Positions 32,197 through 43,700 of a DNA stretch of 64,000 nucleotides are shown piece after piece. Within the stretch, counting starts at the first letter, position 1. Every line of letters starts with the position of its first letter. The notes below the pieces were generated by a model. It was not told the DNA's origin and made no database searches. It worked only from the letters and a program-made list of their open reading frames with translations. Position numbers and translations under genes: made by a program. This stretch comes from Areca catechu (lineage: Eukaryota; Streptophyta; Magnoliopsida; Arecales; Arecaceae), in assembly GCA_021397845.1 (NCBI GenBank), contig CM038049.1:101152877-101216876 (forward strand). The letters are read 5' to 3'.

Positions 32197-33480
32197 CAAC
32201 AAAAGAAGAATACCGGGCTATACACTCCATTACCTGTACCTGAGTGTCCATGGCAGGATCTAAGCATGGACTTTGTTCTAGGATTACCCAAGACCATTCG
32301 AAAACATGATTCAATCTTTGTGGTGGTCGACCGGTTTTCAAAAATGGCCCATTTCATACCTTGCACCCAAACTTCCGATGCCTCTAGGATAGCCAAACTC
32401 TTTCTTGATCAAGTAGTCAGACTCCACGGGTTACCAAAAACTATTGTTTCTGATAGGGATGTCCGCTTCACAAGTTACTTCTGGAAAACCCTTTGGCACC
32501 TATTAGGAACCAGACTGAAATTCTCCACTGCCTACCATCCCCAGACTGATGGACAAATCGAGGTTGTAAATAGAAGTCTAGGGAACTTGCTGAGATGCCT
32601 AGTGGGAGAAAGTCTAGGAAACTGGGATTTGTTATTGCCACGTGCTGAGTTCGCTTACAACAGTTCGGTCAATCGAACTACGGGCAAAAGTTCCTTTGAG
32701 ATAGTCCATGGTTGCAAGCCTAGGAAGCCTTTAGATCTAATCCCACTACCTATTCACACACGAGTCTCTGAATCTGCTGAGTCTTTTGCACAGCATGTCA
32801 CAAATCTACATAAAGAAATCAGTAATAAGATCAACCTGAGCAATGAAACTTACAAACACTTAGCTGACTCACATAAGAGGGCTAAAGAATTCTGTGAAGG
32901 GGATTATGCGATGATTAGGCTCAACCCTGAACGGTTTCCCCCTGGAACCATAAAGAAGCTGCATGCCCGCGGAGCGGGACCTTTTAAGATCTTAAAGAAA
33001 ATAAGGCCTAATGCATATGTTTTGGAACTTCCACCTGATATGGGTATTAGTACAACCTTCAATGTTTCAGACCTAGTAGAATACAAAGAACCACTACTAA
33101 TACCTAGTGAGCCTTTTGAGCCAGAAACTTTCATTGAGAGTGAACATATTTCCGAGTGTCCACCACCAACCTTACTTGAGCAGAGAGAGAGGATTGAGAG
33201 AATCCTGGATGACAAGATCATTACTACCAGGAATAAGGACTATCAGCGATACCTGGTTCAATGGCAAGGTCGACCTGAGTCCGACAACTCTTGGATTACT
33301 CGAGAGGACCTGCAAAGACTTAACCCAGACTTGTTCGAGCATTACCAGTGCAAAACTGAACCATACTCGACTGGGTCGAGTTCTGCCCACCCCAGGAGAA
33401 TTGGTGTGGACACCAGAAGCCGAAAGAAACTTCACTCCAACAAGGTTAGCCTTATCCCAATTTGGATCGAAGATAATTAG
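32197..33480 (+). CDS. Element T copy 2 integrase core and chromodomain
   Basis: As in copy 1, it follows a second in-frame TAG at 32194-32196; the first ATG is 32266. One replacement versus copy 1 is seen: G to A at 33004, glycine to arginine, in the KKIGPNAY segment of the integrase C-terminus. The chromodomain is intact. Confidence 0.92.
   Translation, partial: QQKKNTGLYTPLPVPECPWQDLSMDFVLGLPKTIRKHDSIFVVVDRFSKMAHFIPCTQTSDASRIAKLFLDQVVRLHGLPKTIVSDRDVRFTSYFWKTLWHLLGTRLKFSTAYHPQTDGQIEVVNRSLGNLLRCLVGESLGNWDLLLPRAEFAYNSSVNRTTGKSSFEIVHGCKPRKPLDLIPLPIHTRVSESAESFAQHVTNLHKEISNKINLSNETYKHLADSHKRAKEFCEGDYAMIRLNPERFPPGTIKKLHARGAGPFKILKKIRPNAYVLELPPDMGISTTFNVSDLVEYKEPLLIPSEPFEPETFIESEHISECPPPTLLEQRERIERILDDKIITTRNKDYQRYLVQWQGRPESDNSWITREDLQRLNPDLFEHYQCKTEPYSTGSSSAHPRRIGVDTRSRKKLHSNKVSLIPIWIEDN
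33365..33401 (+). promoter_or_regulatory. Hairpin plus purine tract before the last LTR of T
   Basis: ACTCGAC-TGG-GTCGAGT at 33365-33381, 20 nt before the LTR at 33402. Confidence 0.6.
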
Positions 33481-34742
33481 GTTACCTTGTATCCTTTAGT
33501 TCAAAAATATTTTATTTTCAAGAGTCATTTCCTTTTCAAGAGTCCTGTAATTAATTTTGAGTTTCAAATCAAGAGTGTTTATTGAGTCCTGTAATTACTT
33601 TTAAAATTTCATTTCCTGTAAGTCCATTTCAAGTTTTAAAGTCTAGGTCAGTCAAGTCAGTTCAGTTGAGTTAAGTCTAATTCAGTTGAGTTAAGTCTAA
33701 TCAAGTCTTAAAGCCATGAAAGCCAGCAACAAGACTCAAATTCTAGACCCCAGAATTTGACCACATGAAGAAGAGAAGACACATCAACCAAGCAAGAGAA
33801 AAGGACCATCAACTAGGACCACTGGGTGCCACATGTCATTCTTATCCAAGTAGAAGACTACCTCACCATGCCACGTCATCAGGTGCCACTTCACCAGCCA
33901 CCTCATCACCCTTTTGGCACCAACAAGGAAGATTCAAATTCAAGGAGGTTGGCCACATCCCTCCAAGTCCTCCACCAAATCCTCCAACCCCCCCACATCC
34001 CTCCAAACTCTCCACCAAATCCTCCAACCCCCCTTGTAATCCTCCTCGATTTGGGGAGTTTTTAAATTTCAAAAGCTAGCTTTGTGAGGCTATTAAAAGC
34101 CTTGGACGCCCATTGTAAAAGGGATTGATTTTGGGAATGAATGAAAATTGAAGTTGAATTTTGGAAGTAGAAGTTGTCTTGTGATTTTTTTTTTTTTTAT
34201 GTGAAAGTTTCCCATCCTCTTCCTCCACGCCAAAGCCATTCTTTTCCCCTAGCACAGCATCTTCCAAGCTCATGTGAAGGCATTGGAGTCAGCCAGATCT
34301 TCTCAAATTTCTGTTCTTAGTTCATAAATTCTCCCATCCCTTCTATATGTTATTATCCTTCTTCCTTAACTTCGATCTTCATTGCAGGGTCCTTCGAAGT
34401 CTTTGAGTTGTGAACCGGGTTCACCTTGACAAAGAACCAACAAGCTGAAGCCCCAAGTCCAGGGTTTTGATCTCTGTTATCCAGGTTCTTCAGTTCTGAG
34501 CATTGGTAGTTTCAAAGTATGAATCAAAAGAAGGTTGGAAAGCTCATCAAGGTAAGTCCACAATCATTAGCCCCTATTGTCTAGATCTTCTTCCTTCTTA
34601 GTTTAGAATTGTGTCTAATCAAGTAAAAATCTCATTTCTTATAATCCTTAAGTCTTATTATGATGAGTACAATGCTAGTGTAATTAGGTTTCATTGCTCT
34701 ACATACCCTAATCAAATCCTTAATCATATGCATGCCGCATCA
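33402..34742 (+). repeat. Element T last LTR
   Basis: 1341 bp, ending CCGCATCA before CTTTT (34743-34747). It differs from LTR 1 at 34272 (C to T in GCTCACGTG). Confidence 0.95.
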
Positions 34743-35706
34743 CTTTTGTCATATCTTCTTTGCATGTAGTTGGTCAGATTGATCGTAACTTCTCTCCTTT
34801 GAAAATATTTCCAAGTATCGCTATTCGGTTTGGTGGGAATGCAAGGAGTAGTTACCGAACAGTAGCCTGTTGCAGATTCTTAACTCAGAAATTTTTCAAA
34901 GTGTGGGTCCTTCGGCTTGAGGTAGGATGTCGGTTCGTTGGCTCGTCCAAATTCGAAAGCATCTTCCGGATGGCAGCTCGATCCAAACCAATATACTTGA
35001 GGAATTTCTCCCAAGTGTTAGTTCGTTGGCTCATTCGGACGAGAAGATGTTGAGGTGGCCACCAAACAATGGCTCAGGCCGAACCAAGATACCTTGGAAT
35101 TTTTCCCAGGTTCTGATCGGAGTCGGACTTTCGGAGTTGGGCTGTATTAGTCAGTCTTTCGGAAGTGGGCTGCCTTAGAGCCTTTGCCGACCGGAGTCGA
35201 TCTTTTGGAAGTGGGCTACCCTAGAGCCTTTGCCGATCAGAGTCGGTCTTTCAGAAGTGGGCTGCCCTAGAGCCTTTGCCGATCGGAGTCGGTCTTTCGG
35301 AAGTGGGCTGCCCTAGAGCCTTTACCGACTGGAGTCGATCTTTCGAAAGTGGGCTACCCTAGAGCCTTTACCGACCGGAGTCGGTCTTTTGAAAGTGGGC
35401 TGCCCTAGAGCCTTTGCCGACCGGAGTCGATCTTTTTGAGTTGCTTCATAGAAGAAGTTATAGACTTTATTGATAGTATTTGCGAAGATTATCTACATTC
35501 CATGGACGCGCTATCTGCCATCCGTCCAAATGCTCGAGTTGGTAGGTTCCGATTCGAATTACTTTAATGACTCGATAAGGGCCTTCCCAATTTGGGGAGA
35601 GTTTTTCTTACTCGGTCGGTCTTGAAATCTCAGACCTCCGTAAGACTAGATCTTCGACTCGGAAAGTTCGCGACTTGACCCGTGAGTTGTAATACTTTGC
35701 CATCTT
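34743..35706 (-). other. Tat-2 3' untranslated region
   Basis: Sequence between the integrase stop and the antisense ORF region. It has no conserved protein and contains the 46-bp array. Confidence 0.7.
35140..35445. repeat. 46-bp tandem array in the Tat-2 3' UTR
   Basis: The unit begins CCGACCGGAGTCG and runs through GGAAGTGGGCT to AGAGCCTTTG. Copies start at 35187, 35233, 35279, 35325, 35371 and 35417, exactly 46 bp apart. A degenerate copy lies to the left. Tandem arrays in this position are a known habit of Tat/Ogre-type elements. Confidence 0.93.
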
Positions 35707-36560
35707 CTAATGGTAGGTTACCATCTTTAAACTTGTTCGGAGTCTGGTTTCTTCAAGTAGGTCCAGGTCAGCCCTTCGCTGCTCGGAGTTAGTTGGCTCG
35801 GCACAGTGGTCAATCCGTAGGGATTGCAAATAGATCTCGATAGGGATGATAGCTTCACTTCCGTAAGTTAGGTTGAATGGAGTCTCCCCGGTAGCCATTC
35901 GGGCGGTTGTCTGCTAGGCCCAAAGCACTGAATGGAGTTCTTCTTCCCAAAGACCTCTGGCTTCATTCTGTCGGGTCTTCAGTCCATGTAGAATTATCCG
36001 ATTGGTGACTTCGGCCTCTCCATTAGACTATGGATGGTCGACTGAGGTGAGGCGATGAGAGATGTGATATTGTTGAAAAAAGTCTCGAAATTTCGGGTTG
36101 TCGAACTGCCTTCCATTGTCGGTGATGATTGTTCGCGGGATGCTGAATCGGAAGATGATGTAGTTCTGGACAAAGTTTTCCACCTTGGCTTCGATGATCC
36201 GTGCAAGTGGTTCGGCCTCCACCCATTTGATGAAGTAATCAATGGCCACAATAAGAAATTTGCGTAGGCCGGATGCCGGAGGGAAGGGTCCCAGGATGTC
36301 CATCCCCCATTGCACGAACGACCAAGGTGCAGTGAGTGGGGTCAGTTGGCTGGCGGGCCTTCTCTGAATATTGGAATACCTCTGACATGCATCGCACCTT
36401 TAGACGAAATCTGATGCATCCTTCTGGATCGTGGCCAATAGTATCCCTATCGATTATCTTGTATGCCAGGATCTTCCTCCAAGGTGGTCATCGCAAATGC
36501 CTTCATGTACTTCTCTGAGTGCATAGTCCACATGGTCGGCCTCGAACACTTTAGCAGTGG
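35707..36560 (-). pseudogene. Tat-2 integrase, broken
   Basis: Minus strand. The core reads MQWGMDILGPFPPA, then VAIDYFIKWVEAEPLA and TIITDNGRQFDNPKF, giving the first two catalytic aspartates. The distal part has MATGETPFNLTYGSEA, typical of Tat integrases after the catalytic Glu. The catalytic Glu motif lies in the interrupted stretch between 35900 and 36030, where the frame has stops. The core and distal pieces are in one frame; the upstream RNase H pieces are not. Confidence 0.85.
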
Positions 36561-37219
36561 CTATGAGAATGACCGCTTATAAAGGATGCCATCAAGGATG
36601 ACGTACATAGAGGCCGTCCAGTGCACACGCTTGGCCTCGATCGGGTCTTTCGGGAGAGTCTCTTTGACCAGGAATGCAAGAATTGGTTCCATCCAAGAAG
36701 CCTCCTGTTCCATTTGGTGGACCTCGGTCGGCTCTTCCGTAACACTTGGGTGTTGTAGGTGCTCTACAAAGGTTCGATCGAAGGTGCTGGTGGCGGCCAT
36801 GGCCAGTCTCGACAAAGCATCTGCCCGGAAGTTCTGCAGTCGGAGTATATGGAGAATTTCGAAGAATTTGAACCAAGATATGAGACTTTGTACCTTATTC
36901 AAGTATTTGGCCAGGTTGGCTCCCTTGCTTCGAATTCGTCCCTTACTTGGTTTACCACCAGCTATGAATCGGAGAAGGCCTTGATTCAGCCAATGCCCAG
37001 TTCATTGGCAATTCTTAGTCCCGCGAGAAGGGCTTCGTACTTCGCCTGGTTATTCGACACCTGAAATGAAAAATGCAATGCATACTCGAAGCTTTCTCCA
37101 TCCGGGTCAACTAAGATTAGGCCAGCCCCACAGCCAGCAAGGTTGGATGCTCCATCAATGTGAAGGGTCCAGGCAGGTTTAGCTTTGTCGATGGGGTCGG
37201 CTCTAGGTGATTCAACCAT
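36561..37219 (-). pseudogene. Tat-2 second RNase H and linker, broken
   Basis: The translation starts with AWTLHIDGASNLAGCGAGL (first catalytic Asp in HIDGAS), then SNNQAKYEALLAGLRIANEL, where the usual Glu of QAEYEA is Lys. The region ends with the downstream linker LQNFRADALSRLAMA and YVILDGILYKRSFS, which leads into the integrase zinc domain. A frameshift lies between 36986 and 36902. It is the lineage-diagnostic acquired RNase H. Confidence 0.85.
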
Positions 37220-37417
37220 TTAGGGGGATGTGTCCTGCTTCTAGGTGCACTCTACAATGAAATCAGCAAGTATCTGGGCCTTCAAAGCAGATCGAGATTG
37301 GAAAGAGATGTCGAACTCGCCAAGTTTGATGACCCATTTAGCATGTTGACTGGAGGTGTCCAGACTTTGAAGGATCACCTTAAGAGGTTGGTCGGTCATC
37401 ACCACGATCGGATGCGC

Positions 37418-39324
37418 CTAAAAGTAGGGTCGGAGCCGCTTGGCCGCTACGACCAAAGAATAGACTAGCTTTTGCATTTTAGGGTACCTGGTCTCGGCAT
37501 CATGAAGAACCTTACTGATATAGTAGACAGGTTTCTGCTGACCGTCTTCTCCTACTCGCATGAGGACGGAGCTAATCGCCTCGTCCGAGGCCGACAGGTA
37601 AAGATATAGGGGCTCCCCTTCCATTGGTTTGGCCAATAACAGAGGGCTCTTCAAGTATTCTTTCAATGCTTCGAAAGCTGATCGATACTCATCGGTCGAG
37701 TGGAAGCGGTCGGATCGGTGCAATGTCTTGAAAAATGGTAGGGACTTCTTGGCCGACCGGGAGATGAAATGGCTGAGAGACGCCATCCGACCTGTTAGCT
37801 CTTGCATCTGCTTCTTATTGGTCAGATGTCCCATTTCTATAACAGCTCTAATCTTGTCGGGTTGACTTCGATTCCCCTCTGTGTGACCAAGAAGTCGAGG
37901 AACTTGCCGGAAGTCATCCTAAACATACACTTGGCTGGATTCAGCTTCATCCGATGGCGCTTGAGTGCGTCAAAGGATTCCTGCAAGTCCTTGATATGGT
38001 CGGCCCCATGGAGGCTCTTGACTATCATATCATCTATATACACCTCCATGTTTCTCCTAAGTTGCCCTTCAAAGACCCGATTGATTAGCCTTTGAAAAGT
38101 GGCTTCGACGTTCTTCAAGCCGAAGGGCATCATCCTGTAATAGTATAGATCTTTATCGGTGACAAAGGCCATTTTCTCCTCGTCCTCCGGATGCATCTTG
38201 ATTTGGTTGTAACCGAAGAAGGCATCCATGAAACTTATAAGCTGATGGCCGGCCATGGCATCCACCAACTGATCAATTTTTGGCAAAGGAAAGTTGTCCT
38301 TCAGACAGGCCTTGTTGAGGTCAGTGTAGTCCACGAAAATCCTCCACTTCCCATTAGCCTTTTTCACCATCACAACATTCGCTAACCATTCAGGGTAATG
38401 AACTCCCTTGATAAAACCAGCATCGGAGAGCTTCTTCACTTCTTCATCAATGGCCCTTTGCCTTTCGGTAGCAAAGCTTATCTTTTTCTGTCATACAGGC
38501 CTGCAGTTCGGATCCACCTTGAGCTGGTGGGTGATGACATCCGACGGTATACCCGGCATGTCCGACATCGACCAAGTAAAAACATCGGCATTACTCCTCA
38601 GGAAGTTGATCAGCTCTGACTTGACTCCCTCGCTGAGAGAGCTTCTGATTTGAAGGACTTTGGTAGGGTCATCCTCCCGAAGGGGGACGAACAGGATCCT
38701 TTCATCTGGCTGACCACGGTCGTCGGCTTCTGTCCTTGGGTCAAGCTGCTCAAGAGTAGGACGACCTTGCGACTGTTGGTCCAGAATAGTCAAGCACTGT
38801 CTAGCCATCCGACGGTCTCCCCTCATAACCCCGACTCCGTTCTTGGTCGGAAACTTCATCAACAGGTGGTAAGTGGATACAATTGCCCGGAACTTGTTGA
38901 GGGCCGGTCGACCCAAAATGGCGTTATATGCCAAGGTCGTACGGACGACCATAAAGTTGATGGGGAGAGTTTTCTGGAAAGGCTCCATCCTGATCTTTAT
39001 GGGAAGAACTATTTCTCCCTCAACTCTGATGAAATTTCTCCTGAAACCAGTCAGTGGCACGGGAGATTCCTGCAGCATTGATCTAGACAGGCTCATTCTT
39101 ACAAAAGCATCATACAGTAATATCTCTGTGGAACTTTCATTATCTATAAGTATCCTTTTTACATCGTAGTTGGCAATCACTGTTGATACGACTACATGAT
39201 CATTTTCAAAGACATGGGACTCCAGGAGGTCTTCGTTGAAAAAAGTGATTACATTGGAATCCCTCGATCTCTTGATAATGTCTGGGTCATCCTCATATCT
39301 CCAGTCGGACTGCCAATGCAGCAT
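37418..39324 (-). pseudogene. Tat-2 protease, reverse transcriptase and first RNase H, broken
   Basis: From 39324 leftwards: protease-like ILIDNESSTEILLYDAF (active-site DSG changed to DNE), then YNAILGRPALNKFRA. RT follows in the same frame after an in-frame TGA near 38490: FVDYTDLNKACLKDNFPLP, SFMDAFFGYNQIKMHPED and YIDDMIVKS. A frameshift near 37835 leads into the connection and first RNase H (LYLYLSASDEAISSVL, then KPVYYISKVL). Loss of the DSG glycine by itself would disable the protease. Confidence 0.85.
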
Positions 39325-39329
39325 GCTGA

Positions 39330-40825
39330 CATCCCCACCAGTTGGCTGCTGGTTGGGAAGCTCCGCCTCCTCCGGAGGGTTTTTGATAGTTGAGGCTTCG
39401 GCCCGATCCTGGCGGGGTCGGATGTACTTGTGCAGATACCCTCTCTGGATGAGGTCTTCGATGGCATCCTTCAGCTACAGGCACTCTTCAGTGCTGTGCC
39501 CATGGTCCTTATGGAACCGACAGAATTTATCTCTGTTTCTGGATGCAGGGGGCCCCTCATCGGATGAGGCCTTTATAGAAAGGTCTCGTTCTCAATCTGC
39601 AAGAGGATCTTCTCCCTTGGAAGGGAGAGGGGAACATAGGTCTCGAACCTCCTGGAAAAGTCCTTCGGCTTCGGACTTTGGCATTGGGCCATCGGTTGCT
39701 GTCGTTGGGAGGTCGGACTTTGGGAACCTTGTCGCTCCACTTCTTGAGGGCTGGCCTCCCCTCCGCCTGGAGCCGGCTCACCGCTTGCTCCTCTGCTGAG
39801 GCATATTTCTGCGCCCTAGCCAGCAGCTCAGTGTAGCTTATCAGAAACTTCTTGTCCAAGGAGAAAGTGAGCCTGGATGAGCGGAGCCCTCTTTCGAAGG
39901 CCAACATAGCTACCACCTCGTTCAAACTTGGGACCTCCATGGTTGCTGAGTTGAAATGGACCATGTAGTCTCGGAGGGTCTCTCCCTCCTTTTGCGTTAC
40001 GTGGAATAGGCAGTCGATGTTTCTCGGGGTCTGACTGCAGGTCCTGAAATGGGGGAGAAAAAGATTTTCGAGCTGAGGAAAAGAGTGGATCGTACTTGGG
40101 CGAATGGCGGAGAACCACATCCGGGTGGCCTTCTTAAGGGTGGCAGGGAAGGCGATGCAGTAGAGGGCGTCGAACATGCCTTGCACCATCTTGTGGGCCT
40201 TGTAGGTGCCCAGATGGTCCAGCGGGTTGGTGGTGCCATCATAAGGGTCCACCTGGGATATTTTGAAGTGGCGGGGAATCATCTCCGCCAGAATCTCCTC
40301 AGAGAAAGGCAGGCGGGAGTCGTATACCTGCCCTCCCTCGGCCTTCTGCCGATGAACAATCTCAGCGATGCGCTCTTCCATGCACAAAATCTTACTGGTG
40401 TAGTTCCTCGAGAGTTCGGCAAGAGGCCGAGCACCAGCGAGAACGGATTCAGCATAGGAGGGTGAAGCAGACCTCGCCCTCTTGTCATCGACGTGGGCTC
40501 CCAAGGATCTTCAAGGCTTCGGAACAACGTGGGAGAGAGGCGGAGGGACTTCCTGAGGTCGGCTTCCCTCGGTGCCCGGTGGATGGTTAGTGTAGGATGC
40601 AGTAGGCGACTGCTACCGGTTGTCGGTCGCCTCCTGGAAACGCTGAACCTTAGCGGTGAGCGTGTTGATCCAGTTCAGCAGCATCTGGAATTGCTGCAGT
40701 CTCAGAGTAATGGTGGGCTCGGTGACAGCAACGATGGCAGAGTCATTTTCCCTGGGAGGTCCCTCGGACCCGGATGGGGAATGACCTCTTCTAACGGAGG
40801 TGTTTTGAGTTCTCCCCTTCACCAT
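39330..40825 (-). pseudogene. Tat-2 gag, broken
   Basis: The start chosen is the ATG at 40825 (MVKGRTQNTSVRRG), just inside the primer site. An in-frame stop near 40612 is followed by the same frame to 39557. The capsid region contains SQVDPYDGTTNPLDHLGTYK, then FPATLKKATRMWFSAI and GETLRDYMVHFNSATMEV. The zinc-knuckle-like HGHSTEEC lies near 39490 in a further broken segment. It is collinear with Tat-1 gag. Confidence 0.85.
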
Positions 40826-40875
40826 CGCCCGACCTCTCTGGTTGATTCCTCCTTTTAGAGTAGAAGAGCAGCCAG

Positions 40876-40901
40876 CACCCCTTCCTCTAGCGCCAATCTA
40901 T
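40876..40901 (-). other. Tat-2 primer-binding region
   Basis: After the LTR-terminal CA (plus strand TG at 40902) the minus strand reads ATAGATTGGCGCTAGAGGAA. It corresponds to the site in Tat-1. Confidence 0.6.
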
Positions 40902-41688
40902 TGCTACGTCTTCTCCTAGGCTAGGCTCAGTCGGCTATGCTGGAGCCCTCTTCTCCCGGTTGACCTGTAATAAAGTCCCCCAAGCACCGGTGGTGCTCTG
41001 GTGGGGGACACTCCGATGCTTAAGTTAGCAGGAGCTTGAGAGCAACAAAATGAAGGAATCGAAGAGAATGCAGCGTAGGGAGATGGGAGAGTGTACTTAG
41101 CTCAAAACGGGATCCCCTAGGTACCTTATATAGGTATGGAACACTCCAAAATCTGTTAGGGGGGAGAGGTCGATAAAGACCGATCTGCCTCTAGGAGAAT
41201 CTGGAGAGTGGCTACGTGGTGCCCGGTTGGGGTAGCATCGTGGGAGTAGTGGAGCAGTATCGCTGATGTGGCAGGATTCTGTTGTAACAGAAAGAAGTTT
41301 CTGGAATTCTCTGGGTCCTGAAGTGAGTCGATTGAACGCCAACTGGGAGGGCCAGTCGGTCGTCTGAAGAGGAGTGCCCGTTCAGACCTCAGCAAGAGTG
41401 GATCGGATGCCGACTGGGAGGGTCAGTTGGTCGTCCGAAGGAAAGTGCCCGTCCAGACTTCAGTAGGAGCGGGCTGCAGTAGCGGATCATTCGGACCTCT
41501 AGCCCTGTGGTTCGGACTTCTGAAGGAGAGCAGTGCGCCGGGTCCCAGTAGGAGTGGGTCGTTCGGACCTCTACTACGGTGGGCCGGACTTTGACTGGGA
41601 TTTGTCTGTCAGAGCTTTAAAAGAACAGCCCAATCGGACCGCAAAGAGTGGCCGGTCCAGTCTGGCGGTGGGCCAATAGGGTATAACA
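40902..41688 (-). repeat. Tat-2 5' LTR
   Basis: 787 bp. On the minus strand it starts TGTTATACCCTATTGG. The TATA box (minus CCTATATAAGG) is at 41122-41134. The U5 motif ACACTCCGATGCTTAAGTTA is at 41006-41027. It is followed outside by the ATGCC duplication. Confidence 0.92.
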
Positions 41689-41693
41689 ATGCC

Positions 41694-42119
41694 TTTTGGT
41701 GTCATGAAACACAAGTGTTCAACTTAGTGAGTTGCCCAATGAGGGTCCTTTGTTTTTATATATGCAACATAAAGTGCTAGGGCTATGGCCCACGTGCCAC
41801 CACCCTTTACCTTTTGATTTCCACCTAACTAGAGTTCTTTCATCTTAATGGAGAAGTCATCGAGTGGGCTACCTTCTCTTAAATATTTACAACTTTTCAT
41901 TAATAAATACTTCTTTCTATATATTCTCTTTGAGGGAGAAAGAAATGCTTCATATAAAATTAGGAGTATATTTATCAAACTTACTCTTGATAAATTATTC
42001 TTTGGTGTCACAGATAGACATAAATTCTTTAGTCACATTTTTTTTGATAAAACTGAATATTTAAGTCACCAGTCTAAAATAAATACAACAAAAATCAACA
42101 ACCAAAAGGATATCCCTGA
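41694..42119. other. Unassigned spacer between Tat-2 and the LINE
   Basis: AT-rich. It may include the LINE 3' UTR; a T-run near 42037 on the plus strand could be the LINE poly(A) on the minus strand, but this is not secure. Confidence 0.35.
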
Positions 42120-42147
42120 AGGATAGAGGAATCTCTTCCATATAAGA

Positions 42148-42548
42148 TCAAAGAACATCTCTCAAATGATTAGCCACATAGGAAGCCACCCAGTCAATCG
42201 CCAAGTTGGCTTCCCTATAAACATACCTGACCACTATCCCAGTGCACCTCCATAGCATCCTAACAATATCATAGATGAGAGAGCATGTAGAAGAGGAACA
42301 GAAGGCCTGCTGAATCCATGAGATGACCATCAGAGAATTACCCTTGATAATAAGCCGCTTTAGGTGAAGGGAAGTGGTTGCATGGCGAATACTAGCCCAC
42401 GCCCCCTGGAGCTTAGTATGAGAACAATAGGGTCGATAAGATGACACCCCCCAGCCACAAGGAATCCATAAGTAGAAGCCCGGATCACAAAAGCGCCTCC
42501 TCCATGCCTTCCCTTAATACTCCCATCAAAGTTGATTATGGTGAACAT
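42148..42548 (-). pseudogene. LINE RNase H domain
   Basis: Minus strand: INFDGSIKGRHGGGAFVIR carries the first catalytic Asp of plant LINE RNase H. After a frameshift near 42440 come KLQGAWASIRHA, then VYREANLAIDWVA with the final Asp. It removes RNA after target-primed synthesis. Broken. Confidence 0.75.
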
Positions 42549-42644
42549 CGGAAGAGGGGGCTCCTAAGAAATAAAAAAGATCCGGCGGGGCACTTGACGA
42601 GCAATGCTGGAATCCTAGATCTCCCCATTCCCCATAGTCGAGCT

Positions 42645-43700
42645 TCAAAACTCCCTAGCATGGGCCCTGGCTCTTTCCACAATTATCCTAGCTGAAACTA
42701 TGGAAGAGGAAAACACCATATCATTCCAGGCAAGCCAGATATGATATGCCAAATAAGCCAAGACAGTGGACTTGGGATCGGTCAAACTGAAATGCAGTAT
42801 GTGTAGGAAGGTCTCCACTACATCCTCAGTGAAAAGGAAGAGTTTGTGAAAGCTTGCCAAACTTCATACCTCCCAAGCTCTTGAGCATATGAAAAGAAGA
42901 TGCACAAGAGACTCCTTGACCCCCATGCAAGCTGGACAAGAAATAGGCAACTAAAGGCCTCTCGAAGAAAGGAAAGCTCTCGTCGAAAGCTGATGCCATG
43001 CAACTTTCCAAATAAATAATTTCACCCTGGGATGAACACTAAGAGACCAAATCCAAGCTACCTAAATGCCATCCTGCTGCATAGGACTATAAATAGAATA
43101 AAGATCAGCAAGAGGGGCCTTCGGGAGAGCAGAGGATCTCCATACTCTAAGATCAGCCATGGGATTTATAGTGAGAGCAATGGATAGAACCCTTTGGCTC
43201 AAAATCTGACCAAAAAATCGAGTCACCAATTTTAGGTTCCACTTGGACTGACCAGGCATGAGAAGGTCCATAATAGAAATAGAATTATGGACATCCATGG
43301 AAAGAAAGATAGGCCACCAATCCAAAGCAATATCCGAAATCTATGGATCAGCCATAAAATCAATAAGTCTACCATCACCTACAATCCATCTCATAAGATG
43401 CAGGATATTAGGGGTTCTTGCCACAACCTCCCTCTAGATAGCAAAGCAATGGAAAGCAGCTAGATGGTTCCCCTGCAAAGGAGCCAAAGGAAGCCCATAT
43501 CTCTCTCTCATAATGGAGGACCACATGGAACTCGGGTTAAGGAACAAGCTAGTAGCATGTTTGGCCAAAAGAGCATCTCTCGTGACCAGAAGGGATTGAA
43601 TGCCCAATCCCCCTTGAGAAACAGGTTGACAAACAGTATGCCACCCCAAAAGATGAACCACCCGGAAGCAATAGTAGATCTCCACAAGAAAGCCCAAAGG
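42645..43700 (-). pseudogene. LINE region between RT and RNase H (zf-RVT-like)
   Basis: Translations in several frames give the signature of plant LINE C-terminal regions: VCQPVSQGGLGIQSLL, LLAKHATSLFLNP, and near 42850-42990 a pattern resembling the zf-RVT domain. Frames change repeatedly. Confidence 0.7.

Larger units (their letters stand above)
20960..34742 (+). mobile_element. Element T: tandem pair of chromoviruses, LTR-internal-LTR-internal-LTR
   Basis: Three 1341-bp LTRs (20960-22300, 27181-28521, 33402-34742) enclose two 4880-bp internal regions. Only the outer ends have the target duplication CTTTT (20955-20959 and 34743-34747). The middle LTR is bordered directly by a purine tract on its left and a primer site on its right. 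One original insertion therefore became a tandem pair, for example by unequal recombination. Copies differ at only a handful of bases, such as 22486/28707 and 26783/33004. Primer type, domain order and chromodomain place it in the chromoviruses; the finer clade (Tekay/Del-like) is a guess. Confidence 0.93.
10990..41693 (-). mobile_element. Tat-2: complete, old Tat-lineage element with two nested insertions, including target duplication
   Basis: The element proper is 10995-41688 in minus orientation. The 5-bp duplication ATGCC is present on both sides (10990-10994 and 41689-41693), which shows that LTRs 30 kb apart belong to one insertion. Removing D (13779-20046) and T (20960-34742) with one target copy each leaves about 10.6 kb, normal for a Tat element. 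LTRs differ visibly at roughly one base in ten by eye, so it is old. On the minus strand the order from 40825 is gag, protease, RT, RNase H, second RNase H, integrase and a 3' UTR with a 46-bp array. An opposite-strand ORF lies near the 3' LTR. Confidence 0.92.

Noticed and set aside
34760..35178. Open frames of 80-97 codons in the Tat-2 3' UTR
   Set aside because: No conserved residues or domain; they lie in and beside the 46-bp array.
35140..35445. CRISPR-like regular spacing of 46-bp units
   Set aside because: The units are contiguous with no unique spacers, in a plant retroelement UTR.
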